The notes: generated by a model from the letters alone, not told the origin. Shown: positions 7,164 to 13,682, numbered from the stretch's first letter. The stretch: DNA of 14,154 nt from RGIG4097 sp964550635 (GCA_964550635.1 CAZJZV010000028.1:1-14154), one strand, 5' to 3'. Numbers and translations are program-made.

Positions 7164-8145
7164 TAGCGAAGCTCAAGCCACTGTCGAAGATTTAAACATA
7201 GCAGTCAAAGCGGCAACTGGTGTCGAAATTGCTGTTTACGAAAGCGACAGTAAATATTACAACGGCACTATGTCTTATGCAAAAGAGACGGGCAAATGGT
7301 CTTCTGAAAACGAAGGTTTTGGCACTTTACTCGATTTTGGTAGTGTAAACCTTGGTCAAATCAACAATGCAATTCTTTATGCAAGCACCGAAAATTTGGC
7401 AAAAGTTCCTACTGCTGCAAAATATGTTTACACTGTAGCAACGAAAGACACTGGTGCAGCACTTACCACGAATGACTATCTCATCAATGCCGATGGTAGC
7501 ATTACTGCTTGCACCGCAGAAATGACCGCCGAAGATGGCAAAATCTATGCGACAAGAGCAGCTCTTACTGCTGATAAGAAATTCTACAGACCTACCGGAC
7601 TTGATGCAGCAGGTGAGCCTTATGGATTCTACGTTGCAAAACCCAATGATCAAGCTGCCAATCAATATTCAACCTATTATGACATTCCTCTTGCAATGCG
7701 TGCAGTCAAGAACACTAATGGCATCGTTTGCACTCTCAAGATTAAACCTAACGGAGATATTACTAATACCTTGTATCCCGGCATGGCTGCATCCACTTAT
7801 GTCAATATGTACGTAAACGAAGGAACGGACCCTGCACATACGTTTGCAGCATATGAGTCTGCAACTTATGCATCTGGTGCAATCACTGGTGAAGTTGAAT
7901 CTGAAGGCGCAATTTCATTTGTTGTAGCAAAGGGCGCACTTACTACAAGCGATATTTACAAAATTCGTTTTGAAATTTGGGTTGAAGGCACTGATCCTGA
8001 ATGCAACAACACCACCACCCAAGCAACCGACTTCTACGTTGATTATTCCTTTGACGTAATTGACGAAGAAATCACGGGTACTAGTGTTGAAAAAGATGGT
8101 GTAACTTATCAAGTGATTACCAACTTGACTCAAACCAAAGCATAA
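7075..8145 (+). CDS. Secreted TasA-like protein with SipW-type leader (paralogue A)
   Basis: This is a predicted exported structural protein of 356 aa. The leader MKKKGLIVAT plus a hydrophobic core ends ATYA-WFSSEA. Cleavage after Ala27 would mirror TasA, whose SipW site precedes AFND. The mature part is rich in Thr/Ala/Asn/Tyr with predicted beta character and no later membrane segment. It shares GFG...LG and the near-C-terminal motif IWVEGTDPEC (301-310) with the protein at 8562-9551 and with the membrane protein at 10320-11543. The RBS aaaaggagag lies 4 nt before the ATG. Codon use in the mature part (many AAT, GAT, ACT, GCA) is more AT-leaning than in the flanking operons, which may mean transfer or high expression. 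A terminator follows at 8167. No canonical promoter is visible upstream, unlike paralogue B. TasA/camelysin-like membership is inferred from the leader and motif, not a search; a pilin-like or other surface role is possible. Confidence 0.85.
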   Translation: MKKKGLIVATIVMVLVLAVSLSTATYAWFSSEAQATVEDLNIAVKAATGVEIAVYESDSKYYNGTMSYAKETGKWSSENEGFGTLLDFGSVNLGQINNAILYASTENLAKVPTAAKYVYTVATKDTGAALTTNDYLINADGSITACTAEMTAEDGKIYATRAALTADKKFYRPTGLDAAGEPYGFYVAKPNDQAANQYSTYYDIPLAMRAVKNTNGIVCTLKIKPNGDITNTLYPGMAASTYVNMYVNEGTDPAHTFAAYESATYASGAITGEVESEGAISFVVAKGALTTSDIYKIRFEIWVEGTDPECNNTTTQATDFYVDYSFDVIDEEITGTSVEKDGVTYQVITNLTQTKA

Positions 8146-8166
8146 AAACTAAACCAAACCTTACAT

Positions 8167-8196
8167 AAAAAAGAGAGCCAAATGGCTCTCTTTTTT
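8167..8196 (+). terminator. Rho-independent terminator of paralogue A
   Basis: The stem gagagcc pairs with ggctctc around an aaat loop, extended by A6/T6 pairing and ending in six Ts. It starts 21 nt after the TAA of the 7075 gene. It resembles the terminator at 8507-8537, and the short sequences between stop codon and terminator are also similar (accaaacc...acataaaaaa), so the duplication included the 3' ends. Confidence 0.9.
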
Positions 8197-8242
8197 ATGC
8201 AGTTCAGTTGGTTAGAATTGCGGTTTCATGGGGGTAACAAAT

Positions 8243-8290
8243 GTGCAAAATTTTGCGTATTTTGTGCAATTTATTGCACGTTTTGTGCAA
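8243..8290. promoter_or_regulatory. Cluster of GTGCAA/TTGCAC palindromic sites (possible operator)
   Basis: Two palindromes, gcaaaattttgc (8245-8256) and gtgcaatttattgcac (8264-8279), are followed by another gtgcaa half-site (8285-8290), all within 48 bp. They lie 40-90 bp upstream of the promoter at 8330-8358, a normal place for a dimeric regulator. The cognate regulator is unknown. Confidence 0.4.
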
Positions 8291-8329
8291 CTATTTTTCA
8301 CTTTTTGCGAATGAATTTGTCATCTATTG

Positions 8330-8358
8330 TTGACAAACGTTCATCTTTTTTATACAAT
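8330..8358 (+). promoter_or_regulatory. Near-consensus sigma-A promoter between the convergent genes
   Basis: TTGACA (8330-8335), 17 bp, then TACAAT (8353-8358): 11 of 12 consensus positions. Transcription should start near 8365 and run right. Only about 200 bp separate it from the 3' end of the opposing gene, with no large plus-strand gene, so the likely product is a short RNA. Confidence 0.75.
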
Positions 8359-8364
8359 ATGCTC

Positions 8365-8537
8365 GCAAGGTGAATGAGAAATCATTTTCTTGCATATACT
8401 GAAAGTAGTAATCCTCTAACGTTATCGAATGGCTACGCGTTCGCGTGGACGGTTTATGTAGAAATGTTGGGGGTATTTTTTTTGCCACAATACCCATTTA
8501 GAACACAAAAAAAAAGAGCCATTTCGGCTCTTTTTTT
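8365..8537 (+). ncRNA. Candidate small RNA (or small membrane peptide message)
   Basis: This is defined by the promoter at 8330-8358 and the terminator at 8507-8537, giving about 170 nt. Internal hairpins include ctacgc-gttc-gcgtgg near 8433 and a gggtatt/aatacccc-type stem near 8471-8495. I do not recognise it as 6S, tmRNA, SRP or another known RNA. Alternatively, an ATG at 8374 preceded by AAGG opens a 57-codon frame (stop 8545-8547) with a hydrophobic stretch and a basic TQKKR. That frame reads through the terminator hairpin, which argues against it. The RNA ends just short of the opposing gene's stop, so it may also limit antisense transcription. Confidence 0.4.
8507..8537. terminator. 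Bidirectional terminator (paralogue B and the candidate small RNA)
   Basis: The stem gagcc pairs with ggctc around atttc, flanked by nine As on the left and seven Ts on the right, so either strand gives a hairpin followed by a U-run. On the minus strand it lies about 25 nt after the stop of the 8562-9551 gene. Confidence 0.88.
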
Positions 8538-8561
8538 ATGTGTTTAGGTTTGGTCTAGTTA

Positions 8562-9551
8562 TCAGGTTGAACTAATTGCTTCTGCGGTGAAGTTAAGGGA
8601 GATAACTGCACCAACGCCCATTGCACTTTGAGTGCAGTCTTCATCATAACCAGCGATGAATACGATCAAGTGAATTTGATAGAAATCATCAACAGGAAGA
8701 CCTGCTTCATTCGTCGCTACCACGATAGGAATATTTTTCCAACCTGCATTTAGCAGGTCTGTTTTTGCATTCAGATTTTGTGCTGCATAAGTGGATGCGG
8801 TATTCATACCTTCTGCATTCACGCTTGTACCATAGTGTTTATCACCATACACGTCGATTTCGCCTGCGGTATTAGCACTATTGTAATTTTCTGCAGTGTA
8901 TGAAGTTCCTGCTGCTTGGTCTATTTCATAAATAGCATGGATTGCAGCATTCATACCAAGTACGGGGCTTCCGGTATTAGGGTTAACGGTAAGGTTAAGA
9001 GTGATGGTTTTAAGACCAGATTTTGCAGGTTTTACACCGATGACTACGTCAAGATAGTCGCCTTTGATAGCATCACCCTCAGAAGGTTGGTATCCATTTT
9101 TTACTGCTGCTACGGCAGAAGTGGCATCGACGTTTGTTGCTGCGCCGTTTGCTTTTATAACGGTATTTCCATCAGCAAGATTCCATCCACTATTGACAAC
9201 ATTTTCAGCAGTCGTAGAACCAATTTTCCCAGTTCCGATAGCTTTAGTTATATTGCCAAGATCAAGCCCGGTGTCAATTGAAGCACCAAAACCATTGGTA
9301 GAACCGCTCCAAGTGTTTCCGTCATATTCAGTATTATTACTGAAGAAAGCGGCTTCGGTTGCACTTGCATTATAAACACCGTCGGCTTTAATACCAATGA
9401 TAACGTCAGAACCTGCACCAACACTGAAGTTAATATCGGTTATCGTAGTTTCCGTGATTTCCGAGAACCAGGCGTAGGTTGCGGTCGAGAGTGATACTGC
9501 AAGGACGAGTACCATCACGATGGTTGCTACTATCAAACCTTTCTTTTTCAT
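8562..9551 (-). CDS. Secreted TasA-like protein with SipW-type leader (paralogue B)
   Basis: This predicted exported structural protein has 329 aa. Its first 29 residues are identical to those of the 7075 gene at DNA level, including the ATYA-WFS processing site (cleavage after Ala27 expected). The mature part is related but divergent: WSGSTNGFG and LDLGNITKAI correspond to WSSENEGFG and VNLGQINNAI in paralogue A. The C-terminal motif is VFIAGYDEDC (297-306), and the protein ends in a short strand like that of the membrane protein at 10320-11543 (ISLNFTAE versus LSINFTVE). Thr/Ala/Asn/Gly-rich, with no second membrane segment. The RBS is the same aaaaggagag. Unlike paralogue A it has a near-consensus promoter (9893-9921) and a 335-nt structured leader, so it is probably the expressed copy in this orientation. 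A role as a surface fibre subunit is inference. Confidence 0.85.
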   Translation of the reverse strand: MKKKGLIVATIVMVLVLAVSLSTATYAWFSEITETTITDINFSVGAGSDVIIGIKADGVYNASATEAAFFSNNTEYDGNTWSGSTNGFGASIDTGLDLGNITKAIGTGKIGSTTAENVVNSGWNLADGNTVIKANGAATNVDATSAVAAVKNGYQPSEGDAIKGDYLDVVIGVKPAKSGLKTITLNLTVNPNTGSPVLGMNAAIHAIYEIDQAAGTSYTAENYNSANTAGEIDVYGDKHYGTSVNAEGMNTASTYAAQNLNAKTDLLNAGWKNIPIVVATNEAGLPVDDFYQIHLIVFIAGYDEDCTQSAMGVGAVISLNFTAEAISST

Positions 9552-9618
9552 AATCTCTCCTTTTCATCAGCCGTCACTTCCGTTCCGACTGACTTTTTTA
9601 TATTTTGTTTGATTTTTT
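9463..9618 (-). repeat. 156-bp perfect inverted repeat, right arm
   Basis: This is the reverse complement of 7008-7163 with no mismatch. The two arms enclose 2,299 bp. Their strict identity beside divergent mature regions points to recent inversion, gene conversion or active recombination. Confidence 0.97.
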
Positions 9619-9650
9619 TCTTGTTTGGTTGGGCGGTAGCATTTCAACTT

Positions 9651-9801
9651 CGTTTTGCGCCGAGCCGCCTCAAGCAAAACGCACCGCTATCACGTTCGCG
9701 GCAGAGCGAACAAGTGATGTGCGTCGGCGCTCGATGCAAGGCATCGACATTCGGCGCCGTGAGCGACCGACCAGAAAAACGAAGTTTTATCGTGTCGTCG
9801 C
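9651..9801 (-). other. Chain of four nested stem-loops in the 5' leader of paralogue B
   Basis: Perfect pairings in order on the plus strand: cgttttgc (9651-9658) with gcaaaacg (9674-9681); cgcac, tcac and gttcgc (9680-9699) with gcgaac, gtga and gtgcg (9706-9723); cggcgc plus cgatgc (9725-9737) with gcatcg and gcgccg (9741-9759); gcgac plus aaaac (9763-9780) with gtttt and gtcgc (9784-9801). They lie between the promoter at 9893 and the ATG at 9551. No known riboswitch was recognised. Confidence 0.5.
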
Positions 9802-9892
9802 GAAATACTGCCCCTTTAATGTGCCCGAACAATCGTGGTCTACGCGCGCACTTCGCGTGAGAATGCACACCAACCCACTCTTATTCACGAAC

Positions 9893-9921
9893 ATTGTATA
9901 ATTATTGCAATAATTTGTCAA
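9893..9921 (-). promoter_or_regulatory. Near-consensus sigma-A promoter of paralogue B
   Basis: The minus strand has TTGACA (9916-9921), 17 bp, then TACAAT (9893-9898): 11 of 12 consensus positions. The spacer includes an attattgcaataat palindrome that could be an operator. It lies outside the inverted repeat, so it stays in place if the segment flips. Confidence 0.8.
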
Positions 9922-10235
9922 TAATAATTTTTCAACACTTCCCCGACAACTGTTGATTTTCTCTTGAAATTTTGCACTTTTTCCGCGGATTTTTCCTGAG
10001 TTTTTCGTCTATTTTTACTCTTCAACCATATTTGAGCCGTCGCATATTTATTCAAATTTTTATTCGTTTTGTGTGGCTTTTCCGCATTTTCTTGCATATT
10101 ATTTTAATAAACCAATCTCGCGTGCATACGCCTATATACGCACACATACACGTTTTTCTCACTAAAACTATTTTCACTCTTTTCAAGAAAATTTTTTTAA
10201 TATTTTTTTAAATTTTCTCTCTTTTCAAGAAAAAT
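9922..10235. other. AT-rich intergenic stretch without a gene
   Basis: Strongly T-rich on the plus strand, with no RBS-led ORF. A 15-bp direct repeat, ctcttttcaagaaaa, occurs near 10176 and 10219. The region separates the promoter of paralogue B from the terminator of the 10320-13312 operon. Confidence 0.5.
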
Positions 10236-10258
10236 AAAAACACTCATCGAGTGTTTTT
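10236..10258. terminator. Bidirectional terminator downstream of the EAL-like/membrane-protein operon
   Basis: aaaaacactc-atc-gagtgttttt is a 10-bp perfect stem with A/T runs on both sides. It lies about 60 nt beyond the stop codon of the 10320 gene on the minus strand. Confidence 0.85.
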
Positions 10259-10277
10259 AACTTGTTTTCCACACCAC

Positions 10278-10318
10278 GTCATTCCGAGCGTAGCGTGGGA
10301 ATCTCGCGGGAACGAAAC
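10278..10318 (+). repeat. REP-like repeat, copy of 6767-6807
   Basis: This 41-bp unit, gtcattccgagcgtagcgtg through ggaacgaaac, matches the left copy at 38 of 41 positions. It ends one base before the stop codon (10320-10322) of the membrane-protein gene, just as the repeat at 3449-3570 abuts the AAA+ stop. Confidence 0.7.
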
Positions 10319-10319
10319 C

Positions 10320-11543
10320 TTATTCCACCGTGAAGTTGATCGACAACGTGACGTAGCCGTCAATTGCGTTGTCACCGCAGTCGAAGTCCGAGCCTTCGAT
10401 CCATATCGCAACGTAGACGCAAAGTGTTTCGCCTGCGTTCAGATAGGAGACGTCGTCGAACACGCAGTCGTTGCCAACAAACGGTATCGTGTTTTGATAG
10501 CCGGTGGCGAGAAGATAATCGTTTGCGGTATCGTATATCTGTTCGCCTTTTTTGTCGAGAAGGCTGACTTCCTGATAATTGCCGGTGACTGTATTTAGCA
10601 CAAGACCTTGTTCGTACTGTTGGAGTTGTTCCGCGGTGCAAGGCGCTTTGGTGGCGGAGTCCCACTTACCGCTCGTCCAAGCAGGGTACGCGATTTTCTC
10701 GACACCGCCCTGTTCATAGACGTTGCCTTTGCCGTCCGTTTGACTGAAACTCAACACTTCTCTATCCGACGGAGCGGCGTAGCATCTGACGTCGTATTGA
10801 GCGCGGTCGGGTTGCTCTGCGTTGGTGCCGTAGAAGCCTTCACCCCAAGCGACGCGGATGGCGTCTTCAAGACCTTCGTCGTTGGAGGACAAGAGCATTT
10901 CGGCATTGTATTGCACTCTTTCGCTTCCGCTATTGCGCAGGAAGAAACAGAACTCGATGATATTGCTACGAGAATGGTTCCCGCTGATCGTGTTTTGATC
11001 GGGGTTTTCCGCATAGGCGCGGAGTTTGGATTCGATAGCGGACAACGTCAACACGTCACCCTGCTCGTAGGTCGGATCGTAACTCACGTTCCACATATCT
11101 TCAGGACCTTTCACGTCAAGGAAGGGCGACCAGTTGTCGCGATCGAAGGACAACTCTATCGACTTGTCGTTCTTCGACGATGCGGTGATACGGATATTGT
11201 TCTCCTCGATGAAAAGCAACATAATGTAAACAACAGACGTCAAGATAAGCGAAAACACGAGCAGAACCATCAACGCACGTTTGAATTTGCGCCGAGTTTC
11301 TTCTCGTTTGACACGCTTGTTCGCAACAAGGCTATCTTCCCACTCCTTTTGTCTGCGGGATTTCTCCTTTTGCGCTTCGCGTGCCGCTTCCTTTTCTTCC
11401 TTGGTCATGCGGTGAGCCTTGATTTTCTTGGGCTTCTCCGCCTTTTCCGCTTTCTTGTCGGACTTCTCCGCGGTGTTCTCCGCGCCGTCCGCTACGGTTT
11501 CATTGACGTCGGAATTGATTTCGTTGTTCACTTCGTCTGCCAT
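10320..11543 (-). CDS. Single-pass membrane protein with TasA-like ectodomain
   Basis: This is a 407-aa protein. Residues 1-87 are cytoplasmic, first acidic and then Lys/Arg/Glu-rich and probably helical. A membrane segment spans about 88-112 and the rest is extracellular. There is no cleavable SipW-type site, so it should stay anchored. The ectodomain begins with IELSFDRDNWSPFL and ends with IWIEGSDFDC (380-389) and LSINFTVE, the same closing motif as the two secreted proteins at 7075 and 8562. I infer a shared fold, so it may be the membrane base, nucleator or receptor of a fibre made from them. It starts 5 nt after the EAL-like gene's stop; no clear RBS is visible, so translational coupling is likely. 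A terminator follows. No enzyme motif is seen. Confidence 0.8.
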   Translation of the reverse strand: MADEVNNEINSDVNETVADGAENTAEKSDKKAEKAEKPKKIKAHRMTKEEKEAAREAQKEKSRRQKEWEDSLVANKRVKREETRRKFKRALMVLLVFSLILTSVVYIMLLFIEENNIRITASSKNDKSIELSFDRDNWSPFLDVKGPEDMWNVSYDPTYEQGDVLTLSAIESKLRAYAENPDQNTISGNHSRSNIIEFCFFLRNSGSERVQYNAEMLLSSNDEGLEDAIRVAWGEGFYGTNAEQPDRAQYDVRCYAAPSDREVLSFSQTDGKGNVYEQGGVEKIAYPAWTSGKWDSATKAPCTAEQLQQYEQGLVLNTVTGNYQEVSLLDKKGEQIYDTANDYLLATGYQNTIPFVGNDCVFDDVSYLNAGETLCVYVAIWIEGSDFDCGDNAIDGYVTLSINFTVE

Positions 11544-11548
11544 TGCTA

Positions 11549-13312
11549 TTATTCATACAGTTTCCACGTGCCGTCTTCATCGAAGTAGCCGTAAGGAACC
11601 CACTTTTTGATCTTCTCGTCGTAGTAACCGTTGGATACGGTGTTGCCGTTGTCGTCCACGTAGGTGTAGTCAATCCACCTGCCGTTTTCGTCAAAGTAGC
11701 CGTCGTAGACTTTGCCGTCCTTATCCACCCACTGACCGTCGTCGTTGTAGTGACCTTCTTCGTTTGCGTTGAAGGTTTCATAGTCGTGCCACTCGCCCTT
11801 TTCGTCGAAGTAGCCGTTGTAGATATATCCGTCCTCGTCGATCCACTGACCTTTCTCGTTGTAGTGACCGACGATTTCTTCTTCGTCCTCGTCCTTGAAG
11901 GAGAGATTGATGCCGAATCCGCCAAATCCGCCGCCAAGCCCTAATTGCTTGTCAAGACTGCCGCCCTTGAATTCGCCGAGAAGTTTGTTCTCTTTGTCGG
12001 TGTCCGCGACGACGTCTTTCTTCTTGGACTTCTTCGCGGTCGCCTTTTCTTCGACAATGGGTGCAACCGTTTCGACCGCTTCGGGTGCGACTTCTTTCTT
12101 TGCGGTTTCTTTTTTCTTGGTTTCCGCTTTCGCGGGCTTATTCTCTTTCTCGCCCGCAGTTTCGACTTTCGCTTTCTCGTCCGCGTGCGCGCCCAATGCA
12201 AGTATGCTCTGCACGTCACCCTCGAACATATCGTGTCTTGCGTCTTCGATAAGTCGTTGTTCTCTATACTCTTCTCTCGTCAAGCGGACTTCTTCCTTGT
12301 GCTCCGCCGCTTTCTCCGCCCTTGCGAGTGCGGCGCGACGTGCTCTCTCTTTCTGCTGTTCGAGCCTGATTTGATAGGGAGATTTGACAAGCTCCGGTCT
12401 CGGCGCTATCGGACGAACTTTGCCGTTCGTCGCATCCGCTTTCGCCTTTTCACGCGCAACGCGCATCATCTCTTCGTATTCCGCCTGCTCCTTGTTTTCA
12501 AGAGCGGTGATTTCCTTGTCGAGTTTCTTGAGATACGCGTCCTTCTTCTCCCCTTTCAGTTCGGGAAGTCCCAAAAATTCATTCGTAACCCAACGTGAAA
12601 GCTTGGACACCGCTTTGCCCGTCACGAGTTTTACGCCTTCGCGTTTGAACCTATTCAGTTGTCCCGGGGTGTCTACGCCTTCAACAATAAGCCCGATTTT
12701 GTTCGCTCCGCAATACTTCACAAGCATGTTCAGTATGCGTTTCTTGGGTTGAGTGCTGTCAAAATACTGCGCTTCAAGACGTAAATAATCAAAATTGAAC
12801 CGAGCAAATACGTCAAGTGAGTTGAACTCCTCACCAAATCCGTTGATGCAGGTCTTGTATCCGAGTCGGCGCAAGCGGTCGTAACGCTTCTTCGCTTCGT
12901 CATCAATCTTCATGATGGTGTTGCTGTTGAATGAAATGATCAGGTCGCCTTTCTTGTAGCCGTTGTCCTTGATCGTCGAAAGCAAAATCTCAAACTCCTT
13001 CTCGTTCTCGAGAAAACGAGTCGTGATCGGCAAACTATACGTAACTTTCTCGGGAATCAGGAAGTTCGCGCGCATTACGAGATGATAGTTCGTCAGCTCG
13101 TCAAGCGCAATCACGTTCAATTCGTTGATGCGGACGGAGTTTTCCGCTATGAAGAAATAGTTGCATACGCTCATTCTTCCAAGATACCTGTCGTTGAGTA
13201 TTTGGAATGCGTCTACGAAAACTACCTTTTTCGTCTTTGCATCCGCTACCCCGCGGAAGAAAAAGTCAATCGGCTTGTAGGTGGTCCTTTTTACGTATGC
13301 GGTTCTAAGCAT
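11549..13312 (-). CDS. Degenerate EAL-domain protein with C-terminal aromatic repeats
   Basis: This is a 587-aa cytoplasmic protein without signal or membrane segment. Residues about 11-240 follow the EAL phosphodiesterase fold, but the metal and catalytic positions are gone: EAL is VDAF (33-36), DDFG is NGFG (157-160) and the ITE and KID positions are changed. EGVDTPGQL (211-219) keeps the EGVE region. It should not hydrolyse c-di-GMP but might bind it or a protein. A Lys/Glu/Arg/Ala-rich, probably coiled-coil region follows (about 255-400), then a low-complexity linker, then six aromatic repeats. Start choice: the ATG at 13312 has GGAGG 3 nt upstream; the frame stays open to 13396, but those residues do not look like an EAL start. 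A promoter lies at 13368-13396. Operon partner: the membrane protein 5 nt downstream. A receptor or scaffold that passes a signal to the surface protein is inference. Confidence 0.82.
   Translation of the reverse strand: MLRTAYVKRTTYKPIDFFFRGVADAKTKKVVFVDAFQILNDRYLGRMSVCNYFFIAENSVRINELNVIALDELTNYHLVMRANFLIPEKVTYSLPITTRFLENEKEFEILLSTIKDNGYKKGDLIISFNSNTIMKIDDEAKKRYDRLRRLGYKTCINGFGEEFNSLDVFARFNFDYLRLEAQYFDSTQPKKRILNMLVKYCGANKIGLIVEGVDTPGQLNRFKREGVKLVTGKAVSKLSRWVTNEFLGLPELKGEKKDAYLKKLDKEITALENKEQAEYEEMMRVAREKAKADATNGKVRPIAPRPELVKSPYQIRLEQQKERARRAALARAEKAAEHKEEVRLTREEYREQRLIEDARHDMFEGDVQSILALGAHADEKAKVETAGEKENKPAKAETKKKETAKKEVAPEAVETVAPIVEEKATAKKSKKKDVVADTDKENKLLGEFKGGSLDKQLGLGGGFGGFGINLSFKDEDEEEIVGHYNEKGQWIDEDGYIYNGYFDEKGEWHDYETFNANEEGHYNDDGQWVDKDGKVYDGYFDENGRWIDYTYVDDNGNTVSNGYYDEKIKKWVPYGYFDEDGTWKLYE
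11552..11869 (-). repeat. Six-copy aromatic repeat domain (G-[HY]-[YF]-[ND]-[ED]-x-G-x-W)
   Basis: The last 106 residues of the EAL-like protein hold GHYNEKGQW, GYFDEKGEW, GHYNDDGQW, GYFDENGRW, GYYDEKIKKW and GYFDEDGTW. Some are separated by short D/Y-rich linkers. The pattern resembles aromatic hairpin repeats such as WG or OCRE-like units, which usually bind proteins or polymers. No exact family was recognised. Confidence 0.8.
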
Positions 13313-13367
13313 AATCCTCCACTGCGCCACGCGCGTATGTGTATATGCGCTATACACGTATATAGTA

Positions 13368-13396
13368 AGTTTAGCATAATTCGCCGAGCATTGCAA
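13368..13396 (-). promoter_or_regulatory. Promoter of the EAL-like/membrane-protein operon
   Basis: The minus strand has TTGCAA (13391-13396), 17 bp, then an extended -10, TGC-TAAACT (13368-13373). It would give a leader of about 50 nt before the ATG at 13312. The leader has an alternating cgtgtatag/gcgcatatacac sequence that could form a hairpin. Confidence 0.5.
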
Positions 13397-13541
13397 CAGA
13401 AATCTAAAATTGCACCGCCCGATTTTTCCCTACACGTGTATCGTTAGGGATAGATTACCGCCTTTTGCCGTGATAAATATCAAAAACCGTAAAACCGTCC
13501 CGCCTGTCATCGTTAGATTTTTGCAAAATACCCCGTCGGTC

Positions 13542-13570
13542 TTGACATTGGGGTGCGTTTGTGCTAATTT
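13542..13570 (+). promoter_or_regulatory. Promoter of tRNA-Leu
   Basis: TTGACA (13542-13547), 17 bp, then TAATTT (13565-13570) with an extended TGC before the -10. It sits 24 bp upstream of the mature tRNA start, as expected for a single-tRNA unit. Confidence 0.75.
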
Positions 13571-13594
13571 ATTTTGCGAACTAATCATCTAATT

Positions 13595-13681
13595 GCCGGA
13601 ATGGCGGAATAGGCAGACGCAAGGGACTTAAAATCCCTCGATAGCAATATCGTATCGGTTCGACCCCGATTTTCGGCACCA
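13595..13681 (+). tRNA. tRNA-Leu (anticodon UAA), CCA encoded
   Basis: This 87-nt class II tRNA has acceptor gccggaa pairing with tttcggc. The anticodon stem aggga/tccct encloses loop cttaaaa, giving anticodon TAA at 13629-13631. It has a long variable arm, T-arm atcgg-ttcgacc-ccgat, and an encoded 3' ACCA. It reads UUA (and UUG by wobble) codons. Its own promoter and terminator flank it. The antisense frame here is a known source of spurious protein calls. Confidence 0.97.
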
Positions 13682-13682
13682 C

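Noticed and set aside
8374..8547. 57-codon hydrophobic ORF downstream of the 8330-8358 promoter
   Set aside because: Not listed as a gene because it reads through the terminator hairpin and has only a weak AAGG; kept as an alternative for the small RNA.
9651..9801. Known riboswitch or T-box in the paralogue B leader
   Set aside because: No conserved riboswitch core or T-box sequence was found; only strong hairpins are seen.
10608..11588. 326-codon plus-strand ORF opposite the membrane-protein gene
   Set aside because: The minus-strand frame has a membrane helix, a family motif and operon context; this frame has none of these and is explained by codon bias.
13313..13396. Upstream extension of the EAL-like protein to an ATG at 13396
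   Set aside because: The GGAGG before 13312 and the start of EAL homology favour the later ATG, and the extension would overlap the predicted promoter.
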